Notes: a model not told the origin generated them from the letters alone. Positions 49,545 through 60,451 are shown, numbered from the stretch's first letter. The stretch is DNA of 64,000 bases from Bactericera cockerelli (GCA_024516035.1 CM044958.1:21377568-21441567); one strand, 5' to 3'. Numbers and translations are program-made.

Positions 49545-50400
49545 CCTGGCTTTTAAAAATGCAAGTTTTGGTGTAGTTTTGATTTTTTCTACCATTGTGT
49601 ATTTTGAGCTGCTGAACACGAATCTGAGGTTTGCCAACAAAAATTTTACCGGCAAATTTTTTTACAGGCAAAAAACAGGCAAAAAATTGGACTATTTTTA
49701 GTTTTTCTGAAATATCTCCCAAGTGATTTAATAAACGCCAACACTAACTCCATACAAAGTTGTTCACAACTAAATTTCCTACATTTTATATTCTACAAAA
49801 AAAATTGTGCGACCAACCTTTGAGCTTTGAGGGCGCCCACAAAATGCAGGCAAAAAATCAAAAGTGGCCACATTTGCGATTTTTTAAAATTTTACTTCAA
49901 AATAACGCTCCTGACAATACTTTTGGCATTTAAAGACGTCATTGATGGCTTACAGGCTAAAGTTTCAGACTTTTTCAGCCTTTTAGAAGGACCTTTGCAG
50001 CCTTTTGGAGTGATCACAGTCACCTGTGTCTATCTAGAACCCTGGTTTTAAAACAAAAAGTTTTGCTGTACTTGTGATTTTTGGTAATATAGTGTATTTA
50101 TAGCTGCAAAGTATGAATTTGACGTTTGTCAACAAAAAAATTGAGCTTTTTTCAGTTTTTAACAATATCTCCGAAACTGTGCATTTCAAAGCAACGTTGG
50201 GTGAATACTAAGTTCAACATAACTGAAATTCCTACATTTTATGTTCCCAATATTTTTTTGTGCAACCAACCTTTGAGCTTTGAGAGCGTCCTCAAAGCCC
50301 AGGCAAAAAATCAGAAAAGGCAAATTTGGACATCTTGTTTTAAAATACCTACCGATCAGCTGATAAAATCTAAGGGTCGGCTTAGATTTACTAATCCTGA
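49545..50400 (+). repeat. Degenerate 0.45 kb tandem duplication
   Basis: GCGACCAACCTTTGAGCTTT, GAGGGCGCCCAC and GCAGGCAAAAAATC at about 49808-49862 recur as GCAACCAACCTTTGAGCTTT, GAGAGCGTCCTC and CAGGCAAAAAATCAG at about 50261-50315. Earlier parts (CTACCATTGTGTATTTTGAG and GTAATATAGTGTATTTATAG) are also paired. From about 50340 the right arm of the 5811-type MITE follows. No coding. Confidence 0.6.
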
Positions 50401-50944
50401 TTCATATCAAACACCTCGGCCGAGTTGTGAAGAACGCCTAGACAAAAAAAGAGACAGCCCGGCAGAGTGTAATTCATAATACAGACTTTAGACCCTCTTC
50501 TTTTAGGGATCGTTACTTATTACTTGGCCTTGATTTTACATGCATGTTTTTCACCGTAGATATCTGCACATATTATTCCAACCATAACTGTCAAGTTTAT
50601 GTCAGTACTAATTGAATCTAATGTTTTCAATTTATTTCACAATTAATTTTGTACAACTGCTGGCGTGCCTCCTAGAATTGATTCATTGGCGTCCGATTTA
50701 CGATCTTGGACTCAGAACATGTGCGCATGTGCACTGTAAACCCGTCTATGTCGATCTTGTAAAGCTAATCCTCACGAGTAACTATTAGGTATCAGTCATG
50801 TCACATTATCGTATCCGCAATATCAATCACAAGTTGCGTGAAAAGCTGTCTCAATCTGTATCGAATACTCTCAAGCATACATAATAATATGTACAATGTA
50901 CAAATGTACATACATACATAATATGTAAGTAATTATTCGAGTAG
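50401..50944. other. No recognised gene
   Basis: Includes AATGTACAAATGTACATACATACAT simple sequence (split at about 50894-50918). No gene or repeat assigned. Confidence 0.45.
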
Positions 50945-51100
50945 TCACCGTGGCCGAGTGAGTTAGCGCGCTACCCATTGCACGCACACTACACACAGGG
51001 ACCTGAGTTCGATCCCGAGTGGGTAAGGAATTTTTCTGCTCTCTACTTGGATGTTTGGGGTCCACTCATATCTCGTAAAGAAAAAATGAGTATAGCTGCT
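50945..51100 (+). mobile_element. SINE-L 5' part, sense
   Basis: CACCGTGGCCGAGTGAGTTA, GCGCGCTACCCATTGCACGC, CTGAGTTCGATCCCGAGTGG (B box) and GGGGTCCACTCATATCTCGT. The head is the cleanest in the window and resembles class II tRNAs (Leu/Ser) by its GTGGCCGAGTGG-like start. The tail is missing. Confidence 0.82.
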
Positions 51101-51178
51101 TTGATGTTAACGATTCCTAATAATAATATAACTTTATCTGAAGCAATACAAGAACAATAAATAATTTTGTGCAAGGGG

Positions 51179-51325
51179 TACCGACCTCGGTAGCTTGATC
51201 TATAAGCCGGCGGACTTGTAACCTGGAGGTCGGTAGTTCAAGTTCCGGTTTCAGCGTAGATTTGAAATATAGCCGCTTAGAGTAGTTGTGATATCACGAA
51301 GGTGATGAACACAAATATGATAACT
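51179..51325 (+). mobile_element. SINE-Thr, full length, sense
   Basis: ACCGACCTCGGTAGCTTGAT, GCCGGCGGACTTGTAACCTG, GAGGTCGGTAGTTCAAGTTC, TAGAGTAGTTGTGATATCAC and GAAGGTGATGAACACAAATA. Confidence 0.88.
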
Positions 51326-51402
51326 TTAAGTTTGATGAAGGGTGGTGATAATGTGTAGGGCGTTCTCCACAAAATGTTTGTCAGTGAATAATAATGTGTT
51401 TT

Positions 51403-51600
51403 TTTTTTTTTTTTTTTTTTTTTTAAGCTTTATTAGGAGGACAAACAGGCAACAGTATAAAATTAAGAAGAGAAAGAAAAAAAAAAAAAAAAAAAAAAAC
51501 AAACAAACAAACAAACAAATGACAAATAAATAAGTAAAATAAAAAAGAAAATAACAATAATGTCCTACCTAAAGGGCGGGGTTATACCTAAAGGGCGGGG
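51403..51600 (-). mobile_element. Tail-G, antisense, with long homopolymers
   Basis: A T-run, AAGCTTTATTAGGAGGACAA, an A-run and (AAAC)n, then CCTACCTAAAGGGCGGGGTT, which is repeated directly (ACCTAAAGGGCGGGGTAACA). The GGCAATCTCTTCC part is missing. Compare 57480-57660, which has the same AGCTTTATTAGGAGGACA-type trailer. Confidence 0.7.
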
Positions 51601-51885
51601 TAACACAGGCATTCTTTGTGTTATTATATAACAATTTTAGTGGATAGCGCAGAATTGCGGGACTTCTGCATCTTTAATATACCAATATCTTATTTCTGCT
51701 TAATATTCCGCCACTGGTTGCTGCTAACATCAAACCAGCTGCTCATTTTTCCTCACGAGGTATGAGTGGACCTCGAACACCCAAGTACAGAGCAGAACAA
51801 ATCCTGTTCCGCTGTGGATCGAACCCAGTTCACCGTGCGTGCAATGCCTAGCGCGCTAACTCACTCTGCCACGGTGACTACTAAT
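51601..51885 (-). mobile_element. SINE-L, full length, antisense
   Basis: TTGTGTTATTATATAACAAT, TAGTGGATAGCGCAGAATTG, ATATTCCGCCACTGGTTGCT, CACGAGGTATGAGTGGACCT, TGTGGATCGAACCCAGTTCA and CTAACTCACTCTGCCACGGT. Its tail differs from that of 39900-40200 (TTGTGTTATT versus TTTGTGGTGAAGC), showing at least two subfamilies. Confidence 0.82.
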
Positions 51886-52459
51886 GTTTGTCAGTTACTA
51901 TAGGTAGTTATAAAGTTGTCATACTTGTTTTATCACAATCGTTTTAAAAACGCAAAAAGTCTTTTAGCATAATACATGCAATTAACGTCATACTGCCGAA
52001 ATCTGCTTCCTCGTCATTAGCTGACCGGTGACCGTCTAACGCCAGATAAAGCACTATACTTGAGAGTATTTCGTGTTCCTTGTCAGTAGCAGTACTATAG
52101 CTCGTCTAAAGAAAACACCACACAGTGTTCCTCGTCAAGCGTACAGTCCAAATAAAGCACTACCTGGTGTGTTGTATAATAAGTGAGTGGGAATCGCCTG
52201 AGTCAATAAACTCTGGTGGAAGAGGCCCGTCATCCATCATACCTCTCAAGAAACTCTGCTGTGTGTGTGTGTGTGTGTGGCGTTACTTCCGCGTAGTGTA
52301 CAAAATTCGGTCCTCTGTTGGCTTTACTTAAACTATTAAGGCATTCCGAAAATTACAATTTGTACTTAGCGGAAATTTAAAATCATGAATATTATGAAAA
52401 TACGACTATTTAAACAAAACACTACAGAGCAGATTCCGTTTTCATATACTTACTTACTT
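51886..52459. repeat. Unassigned DNA with (GT)n at 52260-52278
   Basis: GTGTGTGTGTGTGTGTGTG at 52260-52278. GTCAGTAGCAGTACTATAGC and surroundings are unique. A 68-codon frame has no signature. Confidence 0.5.

Positions 52460-52528
<69 letters not shown>
52460..52528 (+). repeat. (GT)n microsatellite
   Basis: About 34 GT units with one interruption, next to the head of a SINE-C. Confidence 0.95.
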
Positions 52529-52529
<1 letters not shown>

Positions 52530-52531
<2 letters not shown>

Positions 52532-52745
52532 GGTTGTGAAGTGGTTAAAGCGCTAGTCTGGTAATCCAAGTAGCGTAAGGATCCGTTGGTTTGAATCCCA
52601 CCCAGTGCATGAATTTTTCCTCATTCATTTGAGTTTGTGACAACATAATAATAAGAATCTGAGGGTTAGGTGTTAGAAAATGCTTTGAGCATAAACTTCG
52701 CCTGGTGGTTACCTTCATCCACTAAAGAGTGTTATTATTATTACT
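52530..52745 (+). mobile_element. SINE-C, full length, sense
   Basis: ACTGGTTGTGAAGTGGTTAA, AGCGCTAGTCTGGTAATCCA, GTTGGTTTGAATCCCACCCA, TTGTGACAACATAATAATAA, AAAATGCTTTGAGCATAAAC and CTAAAGAGTGTTATTATTAT. Confidence 0.88.
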
Positions 52746-53533
52746 TACTGCACTGGCAACTCGAGCAGGAATCGACTCATTGTCTTGCCAACTATTTGCC
52801 TCCCCACTTGACGATCTTCCCATTCATTGTTGTTACATCCGAGAGTTTCCATATCCCTTTCGATAGAATCTAGCCATCTCACTCTTGGCCTATTTTTCAT
52901 GCCTATGAAAATGTCACTTATAATCTAGAGAGGAAATTGCTCAAGAATTCTTATTACTTTGCGCTCTCGGTTACAACTGACGGAGATTTACATAAACACA
53001 GATTTCTTTCTAGACACAGACACTACCTATTGCATATCCATCCTCCATCTTACGCTTATCGATATAATAGCTGTAACCAAAGGAGCACCAGAATGAGCTG
53101 AATGAAACTCCTCCTTCCTGTTTCAATGAATCCGACTATTACATGACCTCGTTACATAGTCTGATCAACGCTGGTGTCATAACTTCACTATTTGACACTT
53201 GGACATTCCCTGCGTCCAACCTAGTTTAAAATCAGAGAACCATTACGTAGCATGTCTTACATACTTGTGAACATGATATTGGCACTTAAGTCATACTTAT
53301 GTATGGTCTTATCCGATTGAATCATTACAACTTATGTTTAAGAGTGAAAATGAATGAAATTCGAGCTCAGATTACAACACGGATTACGGTTCACCCATAA
53401 GATGAAGTATAAAAAAATATTAAATAATAATATTAAAATAATATTTAATAATAATTATGTTTGTCACCATCTACAAAAAAAAAAAAAAAAATGGAAGACT
53501 CTGTCACACAGAACATAGCCAAGAACATGCCGT
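52746..53533. other. Possible host-derived or retrotransposon fragment
   Basis: CGAGCAGGAATCGACTCATT to GGCCTATTTTTCATGCCTAT is less AT-rich than its surroundings. CATCTCACTCTTGGCCTATT resembles a common non-LTR phrase, but no frame stays open with a recognisable reverse transcriptase motif. Left unassigned. Confidence 0.3.
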
Positions 53534-54040
53534 ACACTGATAGTCAAGTGGTTACCGCGATAGTCTGGTAAGTGTCTGGCTGGGGGACGTTAAACAGGGA
53601 GAAGACCAGTGTCTCGCTAGAGGACTATAAACAGAGAACAGACTAGCCAACCCTTACAAGCCAGGCTAGCTTGCAGTTTCCTAAGGGTTTGATGGCTTGT
53701 ACAGAAAAGTCCCAAGTCCTCATGATGGTTGATCGCACATAGAAATATGTGGTTCAGGACGAGCCAACTTTGAAATAAAGTTGGCTGGAGACCGTCACTC
53801 ACCCCTCCAGCTGTAGCCGGGCTGGCTACAACAACAACAACATAGTCTGGTAATCCAGGTAGCGTAGGGATCCGTTGGTTCGAATACCACCCACCCAGTG
53901 CATCAATTTTTCCTCGTTAGTTTGAATTTGTGACCACATAATAATAAGACTCTGAAGGTTAGGTGGTAGAAAATGCTTTGAGCATTAACCTCGCCTGGTG
54001 GTTATATTCCACTAAAGAGTATTATTATTATTAATAGTCA
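53534..54040 (+). mobile_element. SINE-C carrying a nested (CAA)n-ended retroposon
   Basis: Left part: GATAGTCAAGTGGTTACCGC. Right part: CTGGTAATCCAGGTAGCGTA, GTTGGTTCGAATACCACCCA, AATAATAAGACTCTGAAGGT and CTAAAGAGTATTATTATTAT. The interruption is at ATAGTCTGGTAA in the anticodon arm. Confidence 0.88.
53572..53841 (+). mobile_element. 270 bp (CAA)n-ended SINE-like insert
   Basis: Target duplication ATAGTCTGGTAA at 53560-53571 and 53842-53853. It begins GTGTCTGGCTGGGGGACGTT and ends GGCTGGCTACAACAACAACA. GGACTATAAACAGAGAACAG and CCAACTTTGAAATAAAGTTG (a hairpin) lie inside. A relative starts at about 61811 (GTCTGGCCTGGGGACTATAA). The head does not look like tRNA or 5S, so it is perhaps a LINE 3' fragment. 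Confidence 0.85.
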
Positions 54041-54965
54041 AATTTATTTACTTCATACATACAAAAGTATGTATGCACTTTCCATGTAAGGTCGTATTAT
54101 CTTTATCATTATGATATAAGAGAAACCTGCCCACATATCAGACATGTACGAGTATTACCTAACCATCGTGAGACTGGAATTCATGTACTAGTACATACTA
54201 CATACATTTAATTACTACCAGAAGAATGATAACAATACTGAGGATGTGGCCTTGGACTTGAGAAAACTGACACCACATCACTGATTGAGAGAAACACCGA
54301 GATGAATGTGAAAAAAGAATAAAAAAAATGTATTAATTACATATAAATATGTACAATTGTACATTCATAAACCATAAAATGTAAATAAATAAAAGAAATG
54401 AGAAATGTAGAGGAAAATATGTGTAAAAGAAAAGGCTATATCAAAATACCCTGAAGTAATATACATATAAATAGTTGCCGGTTTTATTTTGCTGCCGCTG
54501 CATGAATTAAAAATAAGAAGAAACAGAAAAATGGATTTCCGACCTCCTATAATATATTATAGGAGAGGAACCACGAGAAGAAAATGGCTAAACCCGGCAA
54601 AGCATTGCTTTATTTATTTTTCTCTTTCAAATGTAACAAAAAAATTCCAGCCAGATCGCTGAAATGTTTGGATGGTTCCTAAAAAAAAAGAAACCCTTTA
54701 CAAAAAAAACTAACTTCAGTTAGGACATCTGTATTGTATTGTATTCATGTATTTCCTTTTTTTCTTGTATTTGTTACTATCCATTTTGTAATTTATTTGT
54801 TGTTACCGACCTAAGCAATGACCTTATCGATTTTGTCTATTCATTCCACCCTAAATGTCCATTGAGATTGGAGACCCACATTCCCACAACCTTGACAGTT
54901 CAGATCTGTAGAACCAGCAACCAACCAAAAAGCTGGATGGAAGAGAGATTATCAAGAGATATCGC
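54041..54965. other. No recognised gene
   Basis: AT-rich. TGTACATAC-type simple sequence at 54060-54210 and a palindromic CTCCTATAATATATTATAGGAG (split, 54542-54565). The 116-codon frame 54739-55089 ends in the ACN repeat and is not treated as a gene. Confidence 0.4.
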
Positions 54966-55083
54966 TACAACAACAACAACATCACCAACACTACCAACAA
55001 CAACAACTACACCACCAACACTACCAACAACAATAACAACATTACCAACAAAAACAATAACATTAACAACAACATCAACAAAG
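54966..55083 (+). repeat. Imperfect (ACN)n trinucleotide tract
   Basis: CAACAACAACAACATCACCA then further ACA, ACC, ACT triplets for about 118 bp. In the plus frame it encodes Thr-rich peptide, in the minus frame Leu-rich peptide; both are artefacts. Confidence 0.9.
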
Positions 55084-55274
55084 AGATGATGTCAATCTCT
55101 GAAGTCAGGCGTATGTGTTGCAGTGGAAACTTTTGGTGCGTTTGGACCCGCAGCCAAAGCACTGATATCAAAATTTCAAAGATGTTGGTTGACCACACAG
55201 GAAACAACAGAGCAGGCACTTTCTTCAGACAAAAAATATCTTTATCAATCCAAAAGGGAAATTCGCACGCCGTT

Positions 55275-56192
55275 TTAACCCTTTCAACCCGACTTTTGCA
55301 GCGTATAAATTTTATGATTTTCTTCATTGGATCTTATTTATTGGGTCATAAATAAGAACTGTACAAAGTTTGAAGATTTTAGCTTTTGCCGTTTTTCCGG
55401 AAAATGCTGGGATAATAAGTCCCAGCCGTATTCTTTCGTGGGACTCTATATCCCAGCCGTATTCTTTGGTGGGACAGACTATCCCATTAGTATTCTTTGG
55501 TGGGACAGTATGTCCCATTAGTATTTTTAAAACCTGTATATTGGGCTTCAAGAATAGTAATGACAACATTTAGAGCTAATTTTTGGTATCAATTTTTTTT
55601 ATTTGTAAATCAAAATGAAAATAAAAAAAATAACATGAAAAAAAAACTCCTCGTCTAAAAATAAGTTCACGAAAAACTACTATTGGGTCAAATAGTCCCG
55701 AGTAAAAAGTACTAATGGGACAATAAATCCCATCACGAACAACGATTGGGTCGTAGTATCCCAGGTGGTCTCCAAAAAATACTACTGGGACAATATGTCC
55801 CACCAAGAAGTCCCTCCCTATTCCCCTGAACAACTTGAGCTAGGTTATAGATATTACATTGGAAATTATTCTAAAAACAATAAAACACTATAAGCAATCT
55901 AAATAACTGCATTTCTGCACTTAGCTTTCATGGATTTGAAAATAAATAGCACCTATGTAATTATTTTGAGATTCGACACACCTGCTCTGTGCACTTGCTG
56001 AAATCAAACTGATCTGGAGGGAGAACTAGACATGGTATTAACATGAAACTTGGTCACGTGACAGAAAACAAGATACATGATCAAACAACACTGAGACCGG
56101 TGTTCTGTTAGTCGTTTTGGGACATATAATCCCACTTGAACAGGAAAAGCTATCTCTGGGACGTATAATCCCATTAGGGTTGAAAGGGTTAA
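55275..56192. mobile_element. piggyBac-type MITE with TGGGAC palindrome arrays
   Basis: TTAA at 55275-55278 and 56189-56192. Terminal inverted repeats CCCTTTCAACCC (55279-55290) and GGGTTGAAAGGG (56177-56188) are perfect. TTAA duplications with CCC-type ends are the mark of piggyBac elements. Subterminal DNA on both sides carries repeated TGGGACNNTATNTCCCA-like imperfect palindromes (55409-55520, 55688-55802, 56118-56175). Length 918 bp with both TTAA. No transposase. Confidence 0.92.
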
Positions 56193-57029
56193 ATACCATG
56201 CCCCAGAGTAAAACCATGCAAAGCGAGCTCGACTATTTTTCCTTTAAAAAACATTTCATTTGTACATTTTAAATAAAACATGATTAACCTTGACCAAAAA
56301 AAAAAAAAAAAAAAATGTTCAATTGGTCAGACTGTTTAAATGCCAGATTGAAATACTGATGGAACTGATAAATGGTTCTTGATAATGTCCATGAGCATTT
56401 GTGCTGTTCCAGTCTTTGTGATCGTGCAATGACAGTCACTGATAGCTTTCATTAGTAATGAATGTTTTCCCGCAGCACGACCCAGGTCCCAGTGAACACA
56501 ATTTAGACTAAGGACTAAACTAACATCAGGCAAAATCGAGATGACAAATTCGATTCAATTTACATTTCCCCATCGAAAGCGATACGCAAAATCTAGACTG
56601 AAGTCCACAGAGGTATGACAAAATTGTCCATTGATTTCGCTCAAAGTCTCAACAGCCTCTTGAAAAATATAGGAAATGATTTTCACTGTCAACAACAGAA
56701 CAGTACTGTTCAATTCTTTGTTCGATAACTTTGAAACCAATCGCGAAAAAAAAAACATGTGTTCTCTTCCAAAGATTCTAACACACTATTCAGACAAAAA
56801 TCGTCTGCAAAATAATCTAGGAAACTATTCTCAGTGTCAACAGAGCAGTACTTGTCGAGTGCAAACACATTAGTGGAGGCGAAGAAGATGGTCATTATCA
56901 TATTGACGGTGACTTGCTAGTATTAGTGTGGCCGAGTGGGTCCTGCCGGAACCAGATATGTTGGAGTTCGGCCTGGGGCGTTACAGAAACAATTCACCAT
57001 TGGGCGAACAAGATAGACCACTGTCAAAT
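56193..57029 (-). pseudogene. Possible decayed coding stretch with internal duplication
   Basis: On the minus strand from 56758 to 56336 one frame is open apart from a single TGA near 56555 (about 141 codons, including ...NCVHWDLGRAAGKHSLLMKA...). AGGAAATGATTTTCACTGTC with AACAACAGAACAGTACT (56671-56708) and AGGAAACTATTCTCAGTGTC with AACAGAGCAGTACT (56819-56853) are a direct duplication. I do not recognise the protein. It may be an old transposon gene or chance. Confidence 0.25.
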
Positions 57030-57232
57030 AATAATAACGATTTGATTTTTCATTTTATTAATAATGACAATACATTGAAAATACATTTTTACAATAGGTA
57101 CGTAAGATTCACTTAAATACTAAATAGATAAAATATTAACTGACATAACAAGTCCTAAACTACCCTCACTAAGAAAATCAGTGAGTTCCTTGTTTTGGGG
57201 ATAGTGCTATTTTTCTCACTAGATTTAACTTT
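57030..57232. repeat. 0.2 kb direct repeat, copy 1 (copy 2 at 61575-61775)
   Basis: AATGACAATACATTGAAAAT, ACATTTTTACAATAGGTACG, ACATAACAAGTCCTAAACTA and GGATAGTGCTATTTTTCTCA. Both copies are about 90% alike by eye and lie 4.5 kb apart in the same orientation. Probably the antisense trailer of a Tail-G-like retroposon: copy 2 is followed by GCCAAAGGCATTATCACCAC at about 61956. Confidence 0.75.
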
Positions 57233-57479
57233 CTTTTTTTATTATTATAATTTATTTTCTTTTTTTGTCCAATTTATTATGTATCTCGGTCTCACTTCCT
57301 TTTCTTATTCAGTATTTTCTTTTATTGCTCTTATTCTCTTCCTCTCTTTCTTTCTTCGCTGTATAGTTACTCTTTTTTGACATTAAAATATAGTTAAGTT
57401 AACAGATAAGCAAATGGTATCATGTACATGGATAATTAGGTAAGTGGATACAATATAATTATGTACATCATTATTATTA

Positions 57480-57660
57480 TTATAGTATGCTTTATTAGGA
57501 GGACAGAGTACAATGGTAAGTATAAAATTAAGAAAAAACAAACAAATGACAAAATAAATAAGTAAAAAATATAATAACAATAATGTCCTACCTAAAGGGC
57601 GGGGTTATTGCCTGTGGCAATCTCTTCCACCCAACCCTTTACATAGGAGTAAAGGGTTGG
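57480..57660 (-). mobile_element. Tail-G, antisense, reference copy
   Basis: GCTTTATTAGGAGGACAGAG, AATAAATAAGTAAAAAATAT, TGTCCTACCTAAAGGGCGGG, GTTATTGCCTGTGGCAATCT and CTTCCACCCAACCC. On the minus strand it ends AATAAAGC and (AAT)n. Confidence 0.75.
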
Positions 57661-57689
57661 GTAGGAGTACACAAAATAAAAAGGACGAT

Positions 57690-57850
57690 AATAATGCCTT
57701 ATTTATACTGCCCGATTAGGACTAATGAGTCCCATTATTCCAGCAGTAAGCCCAAGACGTATTATTTTGTACTCAAAATCTCAAATAGGAGGATAATTTG
57801 TCATGTCGCAGGTGGATTTTGAACCTGCGACCTCTTGACCACTAAGCTTT
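57690..57850 (-). mobile_element. SINE-P, antisense
   Basis: GCCTTATTTATACTGCCCGA, TTAGGACTAATGAGTCCCAT, TATTCCAGCAGTAAGCCCAA, AAATCTCAAATAGGAGGATA and GATTTTGAACCTGCGACCTC. The final head part (CTACCGGGACA) is missing. Confidence 0.85.
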
Positions 57851-57949
57851 CCTTACATGTGTTAAGATATTGTTAGAGTATTACTTACATATTGTGATTA
57901 TTAAAAAGCATCTTTATAATAATATTAATGTAGTACCTTCATGTTTGTG

Positions 57950-58070
57950 TATCACAACTACTCAAAATCGCTATGCTAAATCTACGCTGAACCCGGGACT
58001 TAAACCACCGACCTCCAAGTTTCAAGTTCACCGCCTTATCGACCAAGATACTGAGGTTGGTAATAATGTA
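57950..58070 (-). mobile_element. SINE-Thr, antisense
   Basis: TATCACAACTACTCAAAATC, GCTAAATCTACGCTGAACCC, GGGACTTAAACCACCGACCT and CTTATCGACCAAGATACTGA. The anticodon loop side is changed (TTTCAAG instead of TTACAAG). Confidence 0.8.
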
Positions 58071-58498
58071 GTACTTGTGAAAACTACAAACGACAAATAA
58101 GCCGTGTTTTCTTTTAGATTAAAAAAAAAATTCCAGGTTCGGTTTTTTTCAAAAGAAAAATGACTTTCTTCCAGTTTGTCCATTTTATTCCATTTGAATC
58201 CGCTTTGGTTAGAAAAAAAAATACAGCTAGATATGTTAAGATGCGAAAATAACGCATGCAGATTTTTCATAAAATTCATAATCTTGCGGATTCTTTGTGC
58301 TCGCTAGTTTCACCGTAATCTCTAGTGAAAGCAAAAATACCTTCCTAACTTGCCTTGCCTAAGCTTGTATAGGAACAATAGTCTGTGATTGTTCTTGAAA
58401 AATGGAAAGTTTGTGAAACGTGCTCTACAATCTCTGCATTCTATTTGTAGCCTAAGCATCGAAGACGAGAAAACCCTGTAATAAGGAAATGATTGGTA

Positions 58499-60153
58499 TA
58501 CAGGGTGTCCCACCAAACTTGGACACCTCAAATTACTCGGCTCCTGAAAGAGTTTTTGAAAAATAAAAAAATCTAGGGTACATGTGCTAATTATGCGGTT
58601 TCAGTTATGAAATTTTTTTTATACAGGGTGGTTCAAAAGTCAGAAATTGAGGTATCAACTTTCGATTTTTAAATGGATCGACCTGAATTTTATTTGATAA
58701 TTTTACTTCTAAATGATTCCCGAGTACTTTTTTAAACAAAAATATTACATACAGGGTGGTTTTTTTTCGACCAATTTTTTTTCTAAATCTTGAATAACTC
58801 AAGTTCGGTTAATTTTTTCGATAACAAGAATAGAATATGTTTGTGTAATGAATACACGCACTTTCAATTGGCATCAAAAATTTTTATACAGGGTGGTTCA
58901 CAAGTGAAATAATGACTTGATTTTTTTTAAAACCAAGTTTTTTTAATTTTTTATTTAAGATTAATAATTCTCGTCTAATTTTACACATTTTTCGTTAGTC
59001 ATATTGAAAAACAAAACTAAAGTGTTGTACAGGGTGAGACATAATTTTTTTGTAACACCCTGTATATGGGCAGTCAAAGAGACGCAACATTAAATATAAA
59101 GACTAAATATGCAAGAAAAACTTTGATTTTTAATTAAACTAAAAAGTTATGGTGTTTTAACTAATATTGTCGCATGGACCACCCTGTAGATATTTTCTTA
59201 AAACATCATATGGGTAGTCGAAACTGTCTAAAATTCATCGAGGAGTCCAAATCTGAAAGAAAAAAAATGAATTCAAAAGCCATGCTCAATTTTGTGTCTA
59301 CACCTACCTACTTTTTATTTCAAGTTTTAAAATCATTCAGTGTGGACACCAAATTGAAAATGGCTTCAAATTCGTGTTTTTTACTTGTTTTTCCCACATG
59401 ATTCGAAGTGTTCGTTGAATTTTATACAACTTAGAGTACCTACATGATAGTTTAAGAAAATATCTACAGGGTGGTCCATGCGACAATATTAGTTAAAACA
59501 CCATAACTTTTTAGTTTAATTAAAAATCAAAGTTTTTCTTGCATATTTAGTCTTTATATTTAATTTTGGGTCTCTTTGACTGCCCATATACAGGGTGTTA
59601 CAAAAAAATTATGTCTCACCCTGTACAACACTTTAGTTTTGTTTTTCGATATGACTAACGAAAAATGTGTAAAATTAGACGAGAATTATTAATCCTAAAT
59701 AAAAAATTAAAAAAACTCGGTTTTAAAAAAAATCAAGTCATTATTTCACTTGTGAACCACCCTGTATAAAATTTTTTGATGCCAATTGAAAGTGCGTGTA
59801 TTCATTACACAAACACATTCTATTAATGTTATCGAAAAAATTAACCGAACTTGAGTTATTCAAGATTTAGAAAAAAAATTGGTCGAAAAAAAACTACCCT
59901 ATATGTAATATTTTTGTTTAAAAAAGTACTCAGGAATCATTTAGAAGTAAAATTATCAAATAAAATTCAGGTCGATCCATTTAAAAATCGAAAGTTGACA
60001 CCTCAATTTCTGACTTTTGAACCACCCTGTATAAAAAAAATTCATAACTGAAACCGCATAATTAGCACATGTACCCTAGATTTTTTTATTTTTCAAAAAC
60101 TCTTTCAGGGGCCGAGTAATTTGAGGTGTCCAAGTTTGGTGGGACACCCTGTA
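58499..60153. mobile_element. 1655 bp modular palindrome of the TACAGGGTG family
   Basis: Ends TACAGGGTGTCCCACCAAAC and GTTTGGTGGGACACCCTGTA with TA outside. The left arm carries TACAGGGTG at 58499, 58622, 58750, 58887 and 59028 (spacing 123-141 bp), and the complement at 59056 and 59180. The right arm mirrors all of these: 59465, 59589, 59617, 59758, about 59890 (decayed), 60023 and 60145. The arms are about 690 bp with a 270 bp loop at 59190-59463. The loop frame (75 codons, 59174-59401) has no recognised domain. Arm sequences agree closely. Confidence 0.92.
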
Positions 60154-60199
60154 TATAAGCCAATTTTGACACTGTTGTAGGGAAAGATCTCCTGAACAA

Positions 60200-60415
60200 T
60201 AATAATAATAATAATATCGCCTTATTTATACTGCCCGAATAAGACAATTAAAGTCCCATTATTCTAGCAGTAAGCTCAAGACACATTATTATGTGGTAAA
60301 AATCCCAAATGGGAGGATAACATGTCATGTCCCGGCTGGGTTTCGTACCCACGACTTCTGGAATCTCTGGATTCACAGAGTGCCCCCTTTACCATTGAGC
60401 TACCGGGACAGACAA
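60200..60415 (-). mobile_element. SINE-P, full length, antisense
   Basis: AATAATAATAATATCGCCTT, GTAAGCTCAAGACACATTAT, ATCCCAAATGGGAGGATAAC, GGGTTTCGTACCCACGACTT, and TACCATTGAGCTACCGGGAC. Ends with the (AAT)n tail. Confidence 0.9.
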
Positions 60416-60451
60416 TATACCAAAAAGTTTGGGAACATTCTATTATTTTTC

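Noticed and set aside
54739..55089. A 116-codon frame ending in a Thr-rich tract.
   Set aside because: Half of it is an (ACN)n repeat and the rest has no signature. A real exon ending in a repeat is possible but unsupported.
55340..55833. Possible peptide genes with repeated GGTDYPI or VGHIVPVVFFG-like segments.
   Set aside because: They are translations of the TGGGAC palindromes of the piggyBac-type MITE and appear on both strands.
56336..56758. Presenting the minus-strand frame as a real gene.
   Set aside because: It contains a stop, has no recognised domain, and adjoining sequence includes an internal duplication; kept only as a low-confidence decayed coding candidate.
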